Shown here: in pieces, positions 5,016-12,107 of the stretch
How the letters are laid out: each line of letters opens with the position of its first letter
Position numbering within the stretch: the stretch's first letter is position 1
The notes under the pieces: generated by a model
Told to the model about the DNA's origin: nothing
The model's database searches: none
Seen by the model: the letters and a program-made list of their open reading frames with translations, nothing else
From: SMWD01 sp051008895
GTDB lineage: Bacteria > Pseudomonadota > Gammaproteobacteria > Steroidobacterales > GCA-2729495
Direction of reading: 5' to 3'
DNA: 17,023 nucleotides
NCBI GenBank assembly: GCA_051008895.1
Contig: JBPCXI010000101.1
Coordinates: 1 to 17,023, forward strand
Program-made: the position numbers and the translations under genes

Positions 5016-7553
5016 ATGAAGAGAATGCTTATCAACGCGACTCAGGAAGAAGAGTTGCGCGTGGCCATGGTCGATGGCCAGAAACTTTACGATCTTGACA
5101 TCGAGAGCCCGTCCCGGGCGCAGAAAAAAGCCAATATCTACAAAGGCAAGATCACCCGCGTTGAGCCAAGCCTCGATGCGGCCTTCGTCAATTATGGTGC
5201 GGAACGCCACGGCTTCCTGCCACTGAAGGAAATCTCCCGGGAGTATTTCGTCAAGGAACCCCAGTCGGGTTCGCGCATCAATATTCGCGATGTCCTGAGG
5301 GAAGGTCAGGACATCGTCGTCCAGGTCGAAAAGGACGAGCGCGGGAACAAGGGCGCGGCGCTGACGACATTCATCAGCCTGGCCGGCCGCTTCATCGTCC
5401 TGATGCCGAACAACCCGCGCGCGGGCGGCGTATCGCGGCGAATTACCGGCGAGGAACGCGACGAGATCCGCGACGCGCTGCGGAAACTGACGATCCCCGA
5501 CGGCATGGGCTGCATCGTGCGCACGGCCGGCATGGGTCGGTCCGACGACGAACTGAACTGGGACCGCGACTACCTGATGGGAATCTGGGAATCCATCAAG
5601 AAAGCCGTCGTCGAGAACCAGGCACCGGCGCTGATCTTCCAGGACAGCAACGCAATCATCCGCGCCATTCGCGACCACCTGTCGTCCGAGATCGGGGAGG
5701 TGCTGATCGATGACGCCGGAACATTCGAGGCGGCGCGCGAATTCATGGCGCATGCGATGCCGCACAACGAGAACAAGCTGAAGTTTTACGACGATACGAC
5801 TCCGCTGTTCACGCGCTTTCAGATCGAGAGCCAGATCGAGTCGGCCTTCGCCCACAGCGTGCAACTGCCCGCCGGCGGCAGCATCGTGATTGATCACACC
5901 GAAGCGCTCGTGTCGATCGACATCAACTCGGCACGCGCGACCAAGGGCAGCGACATCGAGGCCACCGCGCTGGCGACGAACCTCGAAGCAGCCGACGAAA
6001 TCGCGCGCCAGCTGCGCCTGCGCGACCTGGGCGGATTGCTCGTCATCGACTTCATCGACATGAGCCCGTCGAAAAACCAGCGCGATGTCGAGAATCGGCT
6101 GCGCGATGCGGTCCGGCCGGATCGTGCGCGCGTGCAGATCGGACGAATCTCTCGCTTCGGCCTGCTGGAAATGTCGCGGCAACGACTGCGCCCGTCGCTC
6201 GGCGAGTCCGCGCACCAGGTCTGCCCGCGCTGTAACGGCATCGGCAATATTCGTGACGTCGAGTCGCTCGCGCTATCCGTACTCCGTTTGCTCGGAGAAG
6301 AATCGCGTAAGGATCAGACGGCCAAGGTTATTGCACAGCTGCCGATCGACGTCGCGATCTATCTGCTCAATGAGAAGCGCGACTGGATTCGACACATCGA
6401 GGAACGCAACGACATCCAGGCGATTTTGATCGCGAATCCGAATCTCGAAACGCCGAACTATTCGATTCGCCGCGTGCGCGATGATCAGACCGTGTTGCCG
6501 GAAAACACCGGCTCGAGTTACAACCTGGTCGCGAGCGACGACCAGCTGGACGAAGCCTCACTGCGGCTGACGACGACGCCGGTGAAGCCCGAGATGCCCG
6601 CCGTCGAGAGCACCGGGCCGCGCACTCCGGCGCCGCCGCCGAAGCCGAAACCGGAACCGACACCCGCTGGTGCGGCGACCGGCGGCAAACCGGGCCTCCT
6701 CGCCCGCCTCTGGGCCGCAATCAAGGGCGACGCGCCGGCGACCGAGCCGGAGCCGGAACGCAAACCGAGCCGAGCCCGGCACTCGTCCGGCGACCGCGGA
6801 CGCCAGGGCCGCGATCAAAACCGCGGGCGCGGCGGGCGTCGACGGCGTGAAGGTCAGGGCCAGTCTCGCGGAGGCCAAGGCCAGGGCAAGAGTCAGGGCA
6901 AAGGCCAGGGCAAAGGTCAGGCCCAGGGCAAGGGCAAGCAGCGGCGCGACTCGCAGTCGCAGGACAAGCAGGCCCGCGGCGGCCGCAAGGAAGACGGCGG
7001 GCCCGACAAGAACCAGGGTCAAGCGGCCGAGGGCGGTAACCAGCCGAAACAGGGTAATCGCTCCCGGCGCGGCCGGCGACGCCGGCGCTCGGGCGACAGT
7101 GCGGCCAAAGAGCAGAATCAGCAGTCGCAGTCTGAATCGCAGCCACAAAAGCAACAACAGCAGCAGCAGCCGCAATCGCAGCAACAGCCACAGCAACCGC
7201 AACAGCAACCGCAACAGCAGCAGCAACAGCAACAGCCGCAATCGCAATCGCAATCGCAATCGCAATCGCAGCCACAGAAACGCGAATCCGCAGACAGTGG
7301 CAACAGCGGCGGCCGTCCTGAGCCGCGGCAGGAAAAGCAAAGCGAGGCGGGATCGACCGGCCACGCCGATACGCAGCCGATTTCTCCAAACCCCCGGCCG
7401 GCGGCCAAAGCGGCCGACAAGCCTGCGGCGCCTTCGTCGAACGACGGCGAGCGCAAACTGCCGTGGGAATCAACGAAAGCCGAGCCGTCAGATCGCAAGT
7501 ACACGGTCTGGTCGTCCAACGAGAAAGGCACTGACCCCCGGCGCGACCGTTAG
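5016..7553 (+). CDS. rne: ribonuclease E
   Basis: RNase E is the membrane-associated endoribonuclease that starts mRNA decay and processes rRNA and tRNA precursors; its C-terminal half scaffolds the degradosome. The N-terminal half matches E. coli nearly residue for residue: S1 domain (about 35-125), the catalytic metal ligands Asp302 (IDINSAR) and Asp345 (VIDFIDM), each one less than E. coli 303/346, and the zinc-link CPRC (403-406). An amphipathic helix GLLARLWAAIKG (560-571) corresponds to the membrane anchor (segment A). The tail has Arg/Gly-rich RNA-binding stretches (about 594-695), a Gln/Ser tract (699-754) and a distinct end, KLPWEST to YTVWSS (814-833). At 845 residues it is shorter than E. 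coli (1061), mostly in the tail. The start MKRMLINATQEEELRVAM is the universal one. Confidence 0.97.
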   Translation: MKRMLINATQEEELRVAMVDGQKLYDLDIESPSRAQKKANIYKGKITRVEPSLDAAFVNYGAERHGFLPLKEISREYFVKEPQSGSRINIRDVLREGQDIVVQVEKDERGNKGAALTTFISLAGRFIVLMPNNPRAGGVSRRITGEERDEIRDALRKLTIPDGMGCIVRTAGMGRSDDELNWDRDYLMGIWESIKKAVVENQAPALIFQDSNAIIRAIRDHLSSEIGEVLIDDAGTFEAAREFMAHAMPHNENKLKFYDDTTPLFTRFQIESQIESAFAHSVQLPAGGSIVIDHTEALVSIDINSARATKGSDIEATALATNLEAADEIARQLRLRDLGGLLVIDFIDMSPSKNQRDVENRLRDAVRPDRARVQIGRISRFGLLEMSRQRLRPSLGESAHQVCPRCNGIGNIRDVESLALSVLRLLGEESRKDQTAKVIAQLPIDVAIYLLNEKRDWIRHIEERNDIQAILIANPNLETPNYSIRRVRDDQTVLPENTGSSYNLVASDDQLDEASLRLTTTPVKPEMPAVESTGPRTPAPPPKPKPEPTPAGAATGGKPGLLARLWAAIKGDAPATEPEPERKPSRARHSSGDRGRQGRDQNRGRGGRRRREGQGQSRGGQGQGKSQGKGQGKGQAQGKGKQRRDSQSQDKQARGGRKEDGGPDKNQGQAAEGGNQPKQGNRSRRGRRRRRSGDSAAKEQNQQSQSESQPQKQQQQQQPQSQQQPQQPQQQPQQQQQQQQPQSQSQSQSQSQPQKRESADSGNSGGRPEPRQEKQSEAGSTGHADTQPISPNPRPAAKAADKPAAPSSNDGERKLPWESTKAEPSDRKYTVWSSNEKGTDPRRDR
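7239..7268 (+). repeat. five tandem CAATCG hexamers in rne
   Basis: Five perfect copies of CAATCG encode five Gln-Ser dipeptides (residues 742-751). They sit inside a longer CAG/CAA-rich stretch (about 7110-7277) that codes for Gln runs. Identical codons in each unit, not just identical residues, point to expansion by slippage. Confidence 0.9.
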
Positions 7554-7581
7554 CTGACGATCGTTAGCTGACGGCCGTCAG
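7548..7581. repeat. direct repeat and palindrome after the rne stop
   Basis: CGTTAGCTGACG is present at 7548-7559 and 7562-7573; the first copy contains the rne stop codon (7551-7553). The second copy runs into the perfect 14-base palindrome CTGACGGCCGTCAG (7568-7581). This lies between the convergent rne and phosphatase genes. It could act as a weak bidirectional terminator, but no U-run follows on either strand and the 67-base gap holds nothing better. Confidence 0.5.
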
Positions 7582-7620
7582 GTCGGGACGAGTGGCGGCG
7601 ACCGCGGCCGCGAACTATCG

Positions 7621-8124
7621 CTATCCGCGGCGGTCGGCAGCGGCAACAACGTCTGCCAGGAGCCTTTCGCTCGCTTCTTCGATCAGATCGAGCACGCGTT
7701 CGAATCCCGTCGGGCCGCCGTAGTACGGATCGGGTACGTCGGCGCCGGTGCTGGTCGCCGAGTAATTCAGAAATAATTCGATTTTGTCGTGCTGCTCGGG
7801 CGCTGCAAGGTCGAGCAGATATTCCAGGTTTTCGCTGTCCATCGCCAGGATGAAGTCGAAGCGGTCGAAATCGTCGACGTGCACACGGCGCGACGCGAGC
7901 GTATCGATATTAACGCCACGGCGCGCCGCCGCCGCCTGTGCCCGCTTGTCCGGCGGGCTGCCGACGTGGTAACCGTGAGTGCCGGCGGAATCGACCTTGA
8001 TCCGCAAGTGACCCGCCCGCTCCTTGATCCGCCGCCGGAAGACGCCTTCGGCCATCGGCGAACGACAGATATTGCCCATGCAGACAAACAGCACACGCAT
8101 CGTATCCCGTGAATCGTTACTCAT
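7621..8124 (-). CDS. low-molecular-weight protein-tyrosine phosphatase
   Basis: Cytoplasmic phosphatase of the Wzb/YfkJ (LMW-PTP) family, which removes phosphate from tyrosine, often on bacterial BY-kinases that control polysaccharide export. From the chosen start it has 167 residues. The P-loop C-x5-R-S is VCMGNICRSP (nucleophile Cys15, Arg21), and the general acid Asp132 is in DPYYGG. The frame extends upstream to 8280 inside kdsB, which is a shadow. The ATG at 8124 overlaps the kdsB stop (ATGAGTAA), favouring coupling. The ATG at 8100 (MRVLFVC, 159 residues) is equally compatible with the family, so the first eight residues are uncertain. It is the last gene of the LPS run; no tyrosine kinase gene is in the window. 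Confidence 0.92.
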   Translation of the reverse strand: MSNDSRDTMRVLFVCMGNICRSPMAEGVFRRRIKERAGHLRIKVDSAGTHGYHVGSPPDKRAQAAAARRGVNIDTLASRRVHVDDFDRFDFILAMDSENLEYLLDLAAPEQHDKIELFLNYSATSTGADVPDPYYGGPTGFERVLDLIEEASERLLADVVAAADRRG

Positions 8125-8884
8125 TCGCAAACTCTCTGTCGATAAAGCGCTCCGCCGCCGCAAGGTCCGCCGGCGTATCCACGTCCGGGCCCAGAGGATC
8201 GATCGCGACGGCGACACGTATCTCCATGCCGATCCACATCGCACGCAACTGCTCCAGTTTTTCGATCCGCTCGAGCTCACAGGGCGGCGTCGCCGTCAGT
8301 CGCCGTAAAGCAGCGACACGATAGGCGTAGATGCCGACGTGACGCCATGCCTGCGGGACATCGTCGCTGCCGTGGCCGCGCGCCGGGATACCCGCGCGAC
8401 TGAAGTAGAGCGCTCGCCCGGACGCGTCGAAGACAACCTTGACGACATGCTCGTCCGCAAACTCCGCCGCGCCGGCGATCGGTGTGCACAGCGTCGCGAG
8501 CGCAGCGCTGTCGTGGGCGTTGAGCAGATCTGCGACCTGGCCGATGTCGGCCGAGGGTATGAACGGCGCATCGCCCTGCACGTTCACGACGATGTCGGCG
8601 TCCTGCCACCCGTATTGCTCTGCGACCTCGGCGATGCGATCGGTGCCGGACACGTGATCCTCACGCGTCATTGCAACCGGTGCTCCGAATGCCGCAGCGG
8701 CTTCGGCAATCCTGTCGTCGTCGGTCGCAATAATGACTTCCCCCGCGGCGCTGGCCGTGGCGCGTTCATACACGTGCTGGACCATTGGCCGGCCGCCGAG
8801 CTCCGCGAGCACCTTGCCCGGGAACCGCGTCGAGGCGAAACGCGCCGGGATCACAACGCGAAAATTGCTAGCGGGAATCGACAT
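8117..8884 (-). CDS. kdsB: 3-deoxy-manno-octulosonate cytidylyltransferase (CMP-Kdo synthetase)
   Basis: KdsB activates Kdo with CTP to give CMP-Kdo, the donor for the first sugars of the LPS inner core, in the cytoplasm. The 255-residue protein has the nucleotide-binding N-terminus VVIPARFASTRFPGKVLAELGG (10-31), the Kdo-contact block MTREDHVSGTDRIAEV (72-87), metal-binding Asp105 in VNVQGDAPFI, ALYFSRAGIP, and the C-terminal metal site in VDTPADL. The position after the first metal Asp is Ala-Pro-Phe where E. coli has Glu-Pro-Met. It overlaps the end of lpxK by 17 bases and the phosphatase start by 8. In E. coli ycaR separates lpxK and kdsB; here no gene lies between them. Confidence 0.95.
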   Translation of the reverse strand: MSIPASNFRVVIPARFASTRFPGKVLAELGGRPMVQHVYERATASAAGEVIIATDDDRIAEAAAAFGAPVAMTREDHVSGTDRIAEVAEQYGWQDADIVVNVQGDAPFIPSADIGQVADLLNAHDSAALATLCTPIAGAAEFADEHVVKVVFDASGRALYFSRAGIPARGHGSDDVPQAWRHVGIYAYRVAALRRLTATPPCELERIEKLEQLRAMWIGMEIRVAVAIDPLGPDVDTPADLAAAERFIDREFANE

Positions 8885-9884
8885 AAAGTTTGCGCAGGAT
8901 CTTCATCAGGGCTGCCTCGTCGGGCGGCGAAATTTCAACGTCGACCGCGACGAACCAGGCGTTCGCGACCGCACTCGCTGGATATTTTACGGCGTCCTTC
9001 TCCGTCATCAGTATTGGCCAGGGCTGCGCAGCCCGCAACGCCTCGAGCGACACAGCGCCGTGATCCGGCACGTCGACGAGCTCCGGGTCGATGCCGGCCC
9101 CGCTCAGCGTCGCGGCAAAGCGCGCCGGATTGCCAATGCCCGCGACGCACCATACGCGTTGCCCGGCAAACTCGTCCAGCCCGGCCTGCCGGCTGCGATC
9201 GAGGCTGACGACCCGCGTCGGCCGCAGGTCGAAGCGACGCGCATCGAGGCCCTCGGATGCCCCGTTGACGAACACGATATCGACATCGGCGAGCCGCTCG
9301 CGCGGTTCGCGCAGCGGCCCCGCCGGCAGCAGCCGGCCGTTGCCGAAGCCGCGCGCGCCGTCGATCACCGCAATCTCCACGTCGCGGCCGAGGCGATAAT
9401 GCTGCAGGCCGTCGTCGCCAACAATGATGTCAACGCCGCCTTCCGCGACCAGCCGCTGGGCACCTGCGAAGCGGTCGGCGCAGACGCAGACGACGGCGGA
9501 TGTCTGCGTCACGAGCAGCACCGCCTCGTCGCCGACGTCGCGCGGATCGCTGTCCCGGGTGACGAAGCGGGGCTCGTGAGCCGCCGAACCGCCGTAGCCG
9601 CGACTCAATACGCCGACTCGGCGGCCGTCCGCGGCGAGGCGGTCGGCGATCCAGCCGACCAGCGGCGTCTTGCCGGTGCCGCCGACGGTGATATTGCCGA
9701 CTATCACCACCGGCACGCCGCAGCGATGCTGCTGCAACCAGCCGGCGCGGTAGGCGAACCTGCGCAAACTGCCGACGAGACCGAACAGCCAGGCGAACGG
9801 CAACAGCAGCAGTGTGACCGGCGAGTTTCCGTACCACAGCGCCTCGACGCGCCGCGCGATGCTAGCGGGCGCTGGCAGGCTCAT
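8868..9884 (-). CDS. lpxK: tetraacyldisaccharide 4'-kinase (LpxK)
   Basis: LpxK phosphorylates the 4' position of the tetraacyl-disaccharide precursor to give lipid IVA, at the inner face of the inner membrane. From the ATG at 9884 it has 338 residues. A single N-terminal hydrophobic helix (about 22-40, PVTLLLLPFAWLFGLVGSL) anchors it, followed by the P-loop GNITVGGTGKT (63-73) and the DDGLQHY motif (157-163) with its catalytic-type acidic pair. MTEKDAVK lies near the end. The frame is open to 9944, but those 20 extra residues read into the msbA tail and do not match the family. The chosen start gives the expected short lead before the helix and overlaps msbA by 23 bases. Neighbours msbA and kdsB fit the pathway. 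Confidence 0.95.
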   Translation of the reverse strand: MSLPAPASIARRVEALWYGNSPVTLLLLPFAWLFGLVGSLRRFAYRAGWLQQHRCGVPVVIVGNITVGGTGKTPLVGWIADRLAADGRRVGVLSRGYGGSAAHEPRFVTRDSDPRDVGDEAVLLVTQTSAVVCVCADRFAGAQRLVAEGGVDIIVGDDGLQHYRLGRDVEIAVIDGARGFGNGRLLPAGPLREPRERLADVDIVFVNGASEGLDARRFDLRPTRVVSLDRSRQAGLDEFAGQRVWCVAGIGNPARFAATLSGAGIDPELVDVPDHGAVSLEALRAAQPWPILMTEKDAVKYPASAVANAWFVAVDVEISPPDEAALMKILRKLYVDSR

Positions 9885-11670
9885 CCCTGAATTGCATCCG
9901 GTGCAGGGTCGCGTAGTGACCGTTGCGCGCGAGCAGCTCGGCATGCGTACCCTGCTCGACGACGCGGCCGTCTGCCATGACGATGATCCGATCAGCGTTT
10001 TCGATCGTCGACAACCGATGCGCGATGACGAACGTCGTGCGATTCTGCATCAACTCTTCGAGCGCGTGCTGAATGTGACGTTCGGATTCGGTGTCCAAAG
10101 CCGATGTCGCCTCGTCGAGAATCAGAATCGGGGCGTTCTTCAGCAACGCCCTGGCAATCGCAATGCGCTGACGCTGACCGCCCGACAGCAGGACGCCGCG
10201 ATCGCCGACCGTCGTTTCCAGCCCGGCGGGCATTTGCTCGGCGAACTCGGTGACGTGCGCCGCACGCGCGGCGCGTTCGATGTCCGCGCGCGACGCGTCC
10301 GCGAGTCCGCCGTAGGCGATGTTGGCCGCTATCGTATCGTTGAACAACACGACCTCCTGGCTGACCAGGCTGATATGTTGGCGCAACGAGTCGAGGCGAA
10401 AGTCGACGATCGGCCGATCGTCGAGCAGAATCTGTCCCGCTGTCGGATCATAGAATCGCGGCAGCAGGCTGACCAGTGTCGACTTGCCGCTACCTGACCG
10501 GCCGACGATCGCGAGCGTCTCGCCGGCCGGCACGTCGAGGTCGATGTCCCGCAGAACGATGCCCTTCTCCGCCGCGTAGGTAAAGCTGACGTTGCTGAAC
10601 GTCACGTGGCCGTCGACATGACTGACATCGTGCTCACCGGTATCGCGCTCGTCGCGCTCATCGAGTAACGCGAAGATGCTGGCGCCGGCGGCGATACCCC
10701 GCTGGATCGTCACGTTGACGTTGGTCAGCTGCCGGATCGGCCGCAGCAGGAATACCATCGCCGTGATGAAGCCGACCAGCGCGCCTTCGTTCGGCGGCCG
10801 CACCGACTCGAACATCACCGCATAAATCACGCCGGCAACACCCAGCGCGATGACCAGGTTGGTCAGCGCGTCGCCGCCTGATCGCGTCGCGATCAGGCGC
10901 ATATTCAGGCGCATGTTCTTGTCGTTGACCTCGGCGAAGCGCGTGCTTTCGTATTCCTGGCCGCCGAAGATCTTGACGATACGGTGGGCCTGCACCGCCT
11001 CCTCGGCGATGCGCGCAACGTCACCGATCGACGACTGGATACGTGAGCTGTGCCGGCGGAACAGCCGGCTCAGGAACGCAATGACGATCGCCATCAGGGG
11101 CCCGGTGACCAGCAGTATCGCGGTCAGCTGCGGACTCAGATAGATCATGTACGCGAGCAAAAAGAACACCGTCAGCGTATCGCGTATGAATACGGTGACG
11201 ACGTTCGACGTCGCCTCCGCTACCTGCTCGACGTCGAACGTGAGTTTGGACAGCAGCTCGCCGGCGGAACGCTCGTCGAAATACGGCGTCGGTAACGTCA
11301 GGAACTTGCCGAACGCCTGACCACGCAGCAGCTTGATGACGTTGCGCCCGATCCAGCCGAGGAAATACGCTGACACGAACGCAACCGCGCCGCGGGCGAG
11401 AAACAGACCGACAATTGCGAACGGGAGATAACGGCGCACGACCTGCATCTCGTCGCTCAGTCCTTCCGGATCGAGAACCTGAAACAGGTTGTTCATCAGG
11501 TATGCAAAGCCGGTGTCGGTCGCGGCGTAGCCGGCCATCGCAATGGCCGCGACGATGAACAGTTTCCAGTGCGGCCGGCACAGAGAAAGAAGACGCTTGT
11601 AGACGGCTGCGGGCGTGAGCTCGGTCGGCGGGTCCGCGGCGTCCGTGGCGGGTGTTGCGGTAGGCGGCAC
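9862..11670 (-). CDS. msbA: lipid A export ABC transporter MsbA
   Basis: MsbA is the homodimeric ATP-driven flippase that moves core-lipid A from the inner to the outer leaflet of the inner membrane. The 602-residue half-transporter has an N-terminal six-helix domain (about 35-325) and a nucleotide-binding domain with Walker A GRSGSGKST (390-398), signature LSGGQRQ (495-501), Walker B ILILDEATSALD (515-526) and the switch His551 in VIAHRLSTIE. The start is GTG, 8 bases after exbD, and is preceded only by a weak ribosome site. The first 20 residues form a Thr/Pro/Ala-rich tail before the membrane domain. Placement with lpxK and kdsB marks it as MsbA rather than a drug exporter. A 25-base palindrome lies within codons for residues 257-265. 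Confidence 0.95.
   Translation of the reverse strand: MPPTATPATDAADPPTELTPAAVYKRLLSLCRPHWKLFIVAAIAMAGYAATDTGFAYLMNNLFQVLDPEGLSDEMQVVRRYLPFAIVGLFLARGAVAFVSAYFLGWIGRNVIKLLRGQAFGKFLTLPTPYFDERSAGELLSKLTFDVEQVAEATSNVVTVFIRDTLTVFFLLAYMIYLSPQLTAILLVTGPLMAIVIAFLSRLFRRHSSRIQSSIGDVARIAEEAVQAHRIVKIFGGQEYESTRFAEVNDKNMRLNMRLIATRSGGDALTNLVIALGVAGVIYAVMFESVRPPNEGALVGFITAMVFLLRPIRQLTNVNVTIQRGIAAGASIFALLDERDERDTGEHDVSHVDGHVTFSNVSFTYAAEKGIVLRDIDLDVPAGETLAIVGRSGSGKSTLVSLLPRFYDPTAGQILLDDRPIVDFRLDSLRQHISLVSQEVVLFNDTIAANIAYGGLADASRADIERAARAAHVTEFAEQMPAGLETTVGDRGVLLSGGQRQRIAIARALLKNAPILILDEATSALDTESERHIQHALEELMQNRTTFVIAHRLSTIENADRIIVMADGRVVEQGTHAELLARNGHYATLHRMQFRDEPASAR
10875..10899. repeat. 25-base palindrome inside msbA
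   Basis: CGCCTGATCGCG (10875-10886), one T, and CGCGATCAGGCG (10888-10899) form a perfect 12-bp inverted repeat with a one-base spacer. The right arm runs into a 9-base direct repeat, CAGGCGCAT at 10894-10902 and 10906-10914, which reflects a repeated N-M-R-L in the protein. It lies in the membrane-domain coding part of msbA. I found no matching copy elsewhere in the window. Confidence 0.7.
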
Positions 11671-11678
11671 CGCGCTGC

Positions 11679-12107
11679 TTACTCGCCGGCGTCCGTGGCG
11701 GCGATCGTCGAAATACTGACGTCCGTGAAGCCGAGCTTGCCGGCGACGTCCATCGCGGTAACGACAGACTGGTGGCTCGCTTCCGCGTCGGCGGTAATCG
11801 AAACGCGGACCGTATCCGCTGCGGGCATGACCTTGTTGATCGCGGCGCGCAGGGTCGTGGCACGATTGTCGACCAGGGCCCGCCCGTTAACGAAATAATT
11901 ACCCCTCGAGGTCACGGTAATCTCCAGCTCCGTACTCTCGAGCTTCTCGACGCCGGAATCAGCCACCTCGGGCAGGCGAATCGTCATTTCCGATTCGCGC
12001 ACGAAACTCGTCGTGACCATAAAGAAAACGAGCAGCAGCAACACGACGTCGATCAGCGACGTCAGATTGATTTCCGGTTCAGCTCGATTTCCGGGCCGCA
12101 ACTTCAT
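11679..12107 (-). CDS. exbD: ExbD/TolR-family biopolymer transport protein
   Basis: ExbD is the periplasmic-facing partner of the ExbB proton channel; together they turn proton-motive force into mechanical work on a partner such as TonB. The 142-residue protein has a short cytoplasmic N-terminus, one membrane helix (about 18-35) beginning LTSLID with the essential protonatable Asp20, and a periplasmic domain of about 100 residues. The INLTSLIDVVLLLLVFFMVT signature is diagnostic of the family. It overlaps exbB by 29 bases and is followed by msbA after 8 bases. No tonB or tolA gene is visible here. It resembles the ExbD2 type that sits before msbA in related genomes rather than the tol-pal copy; the exact partner is unknown. 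Confidence 0.9.
   Translation of the reverse strand: MKLRPGNRAEPEINLTSLIDVVLLLLVFFMVTTSFVRESEMTIRLPEVADSGVEKLESTELEITVTSRGNYFVNGRALVDNRATTLRAAINKVMPAADTVRVSITADAEASHQSVVTAMDVAGKLGFTDVSISTIAATDAGE

Noticed and set aside
4896..6215. 439-codon minus-strand open frame opposite the rne catalytic half
   Set aside because: The rne frame is conserved residue by residue with E. coli; the antisense product is a composition artefact.
7110..7277. Possible CRISPR-like or VNTR array
   Set aside because: The repeats are in-frame CAG/CAA and CAATCG units inside rne with no spacers; this is a coding low-complexity tract.
6558..7364. 268-codon minus-strand Leu-rich frame resembling a membrane protein
   Set aside because: The Leu runs are the reverse complement of the CAG/CAA codons in the rne Gln tract, not real membrane helices.
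8125..8280. 52-residue extension of the LMW phosphatase
   Set aside because: The extra residues overlap kdsB coding sequence and precede the conserved phosphatase start; they are out-of-frame translation of kdsB.
8733..9890. 385-codon plus-strand frame opposite lpxK
   Set aside because: LpxK on the other strand has its P-loop and DDGLQHY motif and fits the operon; the antisense product matches nothing I recognise.
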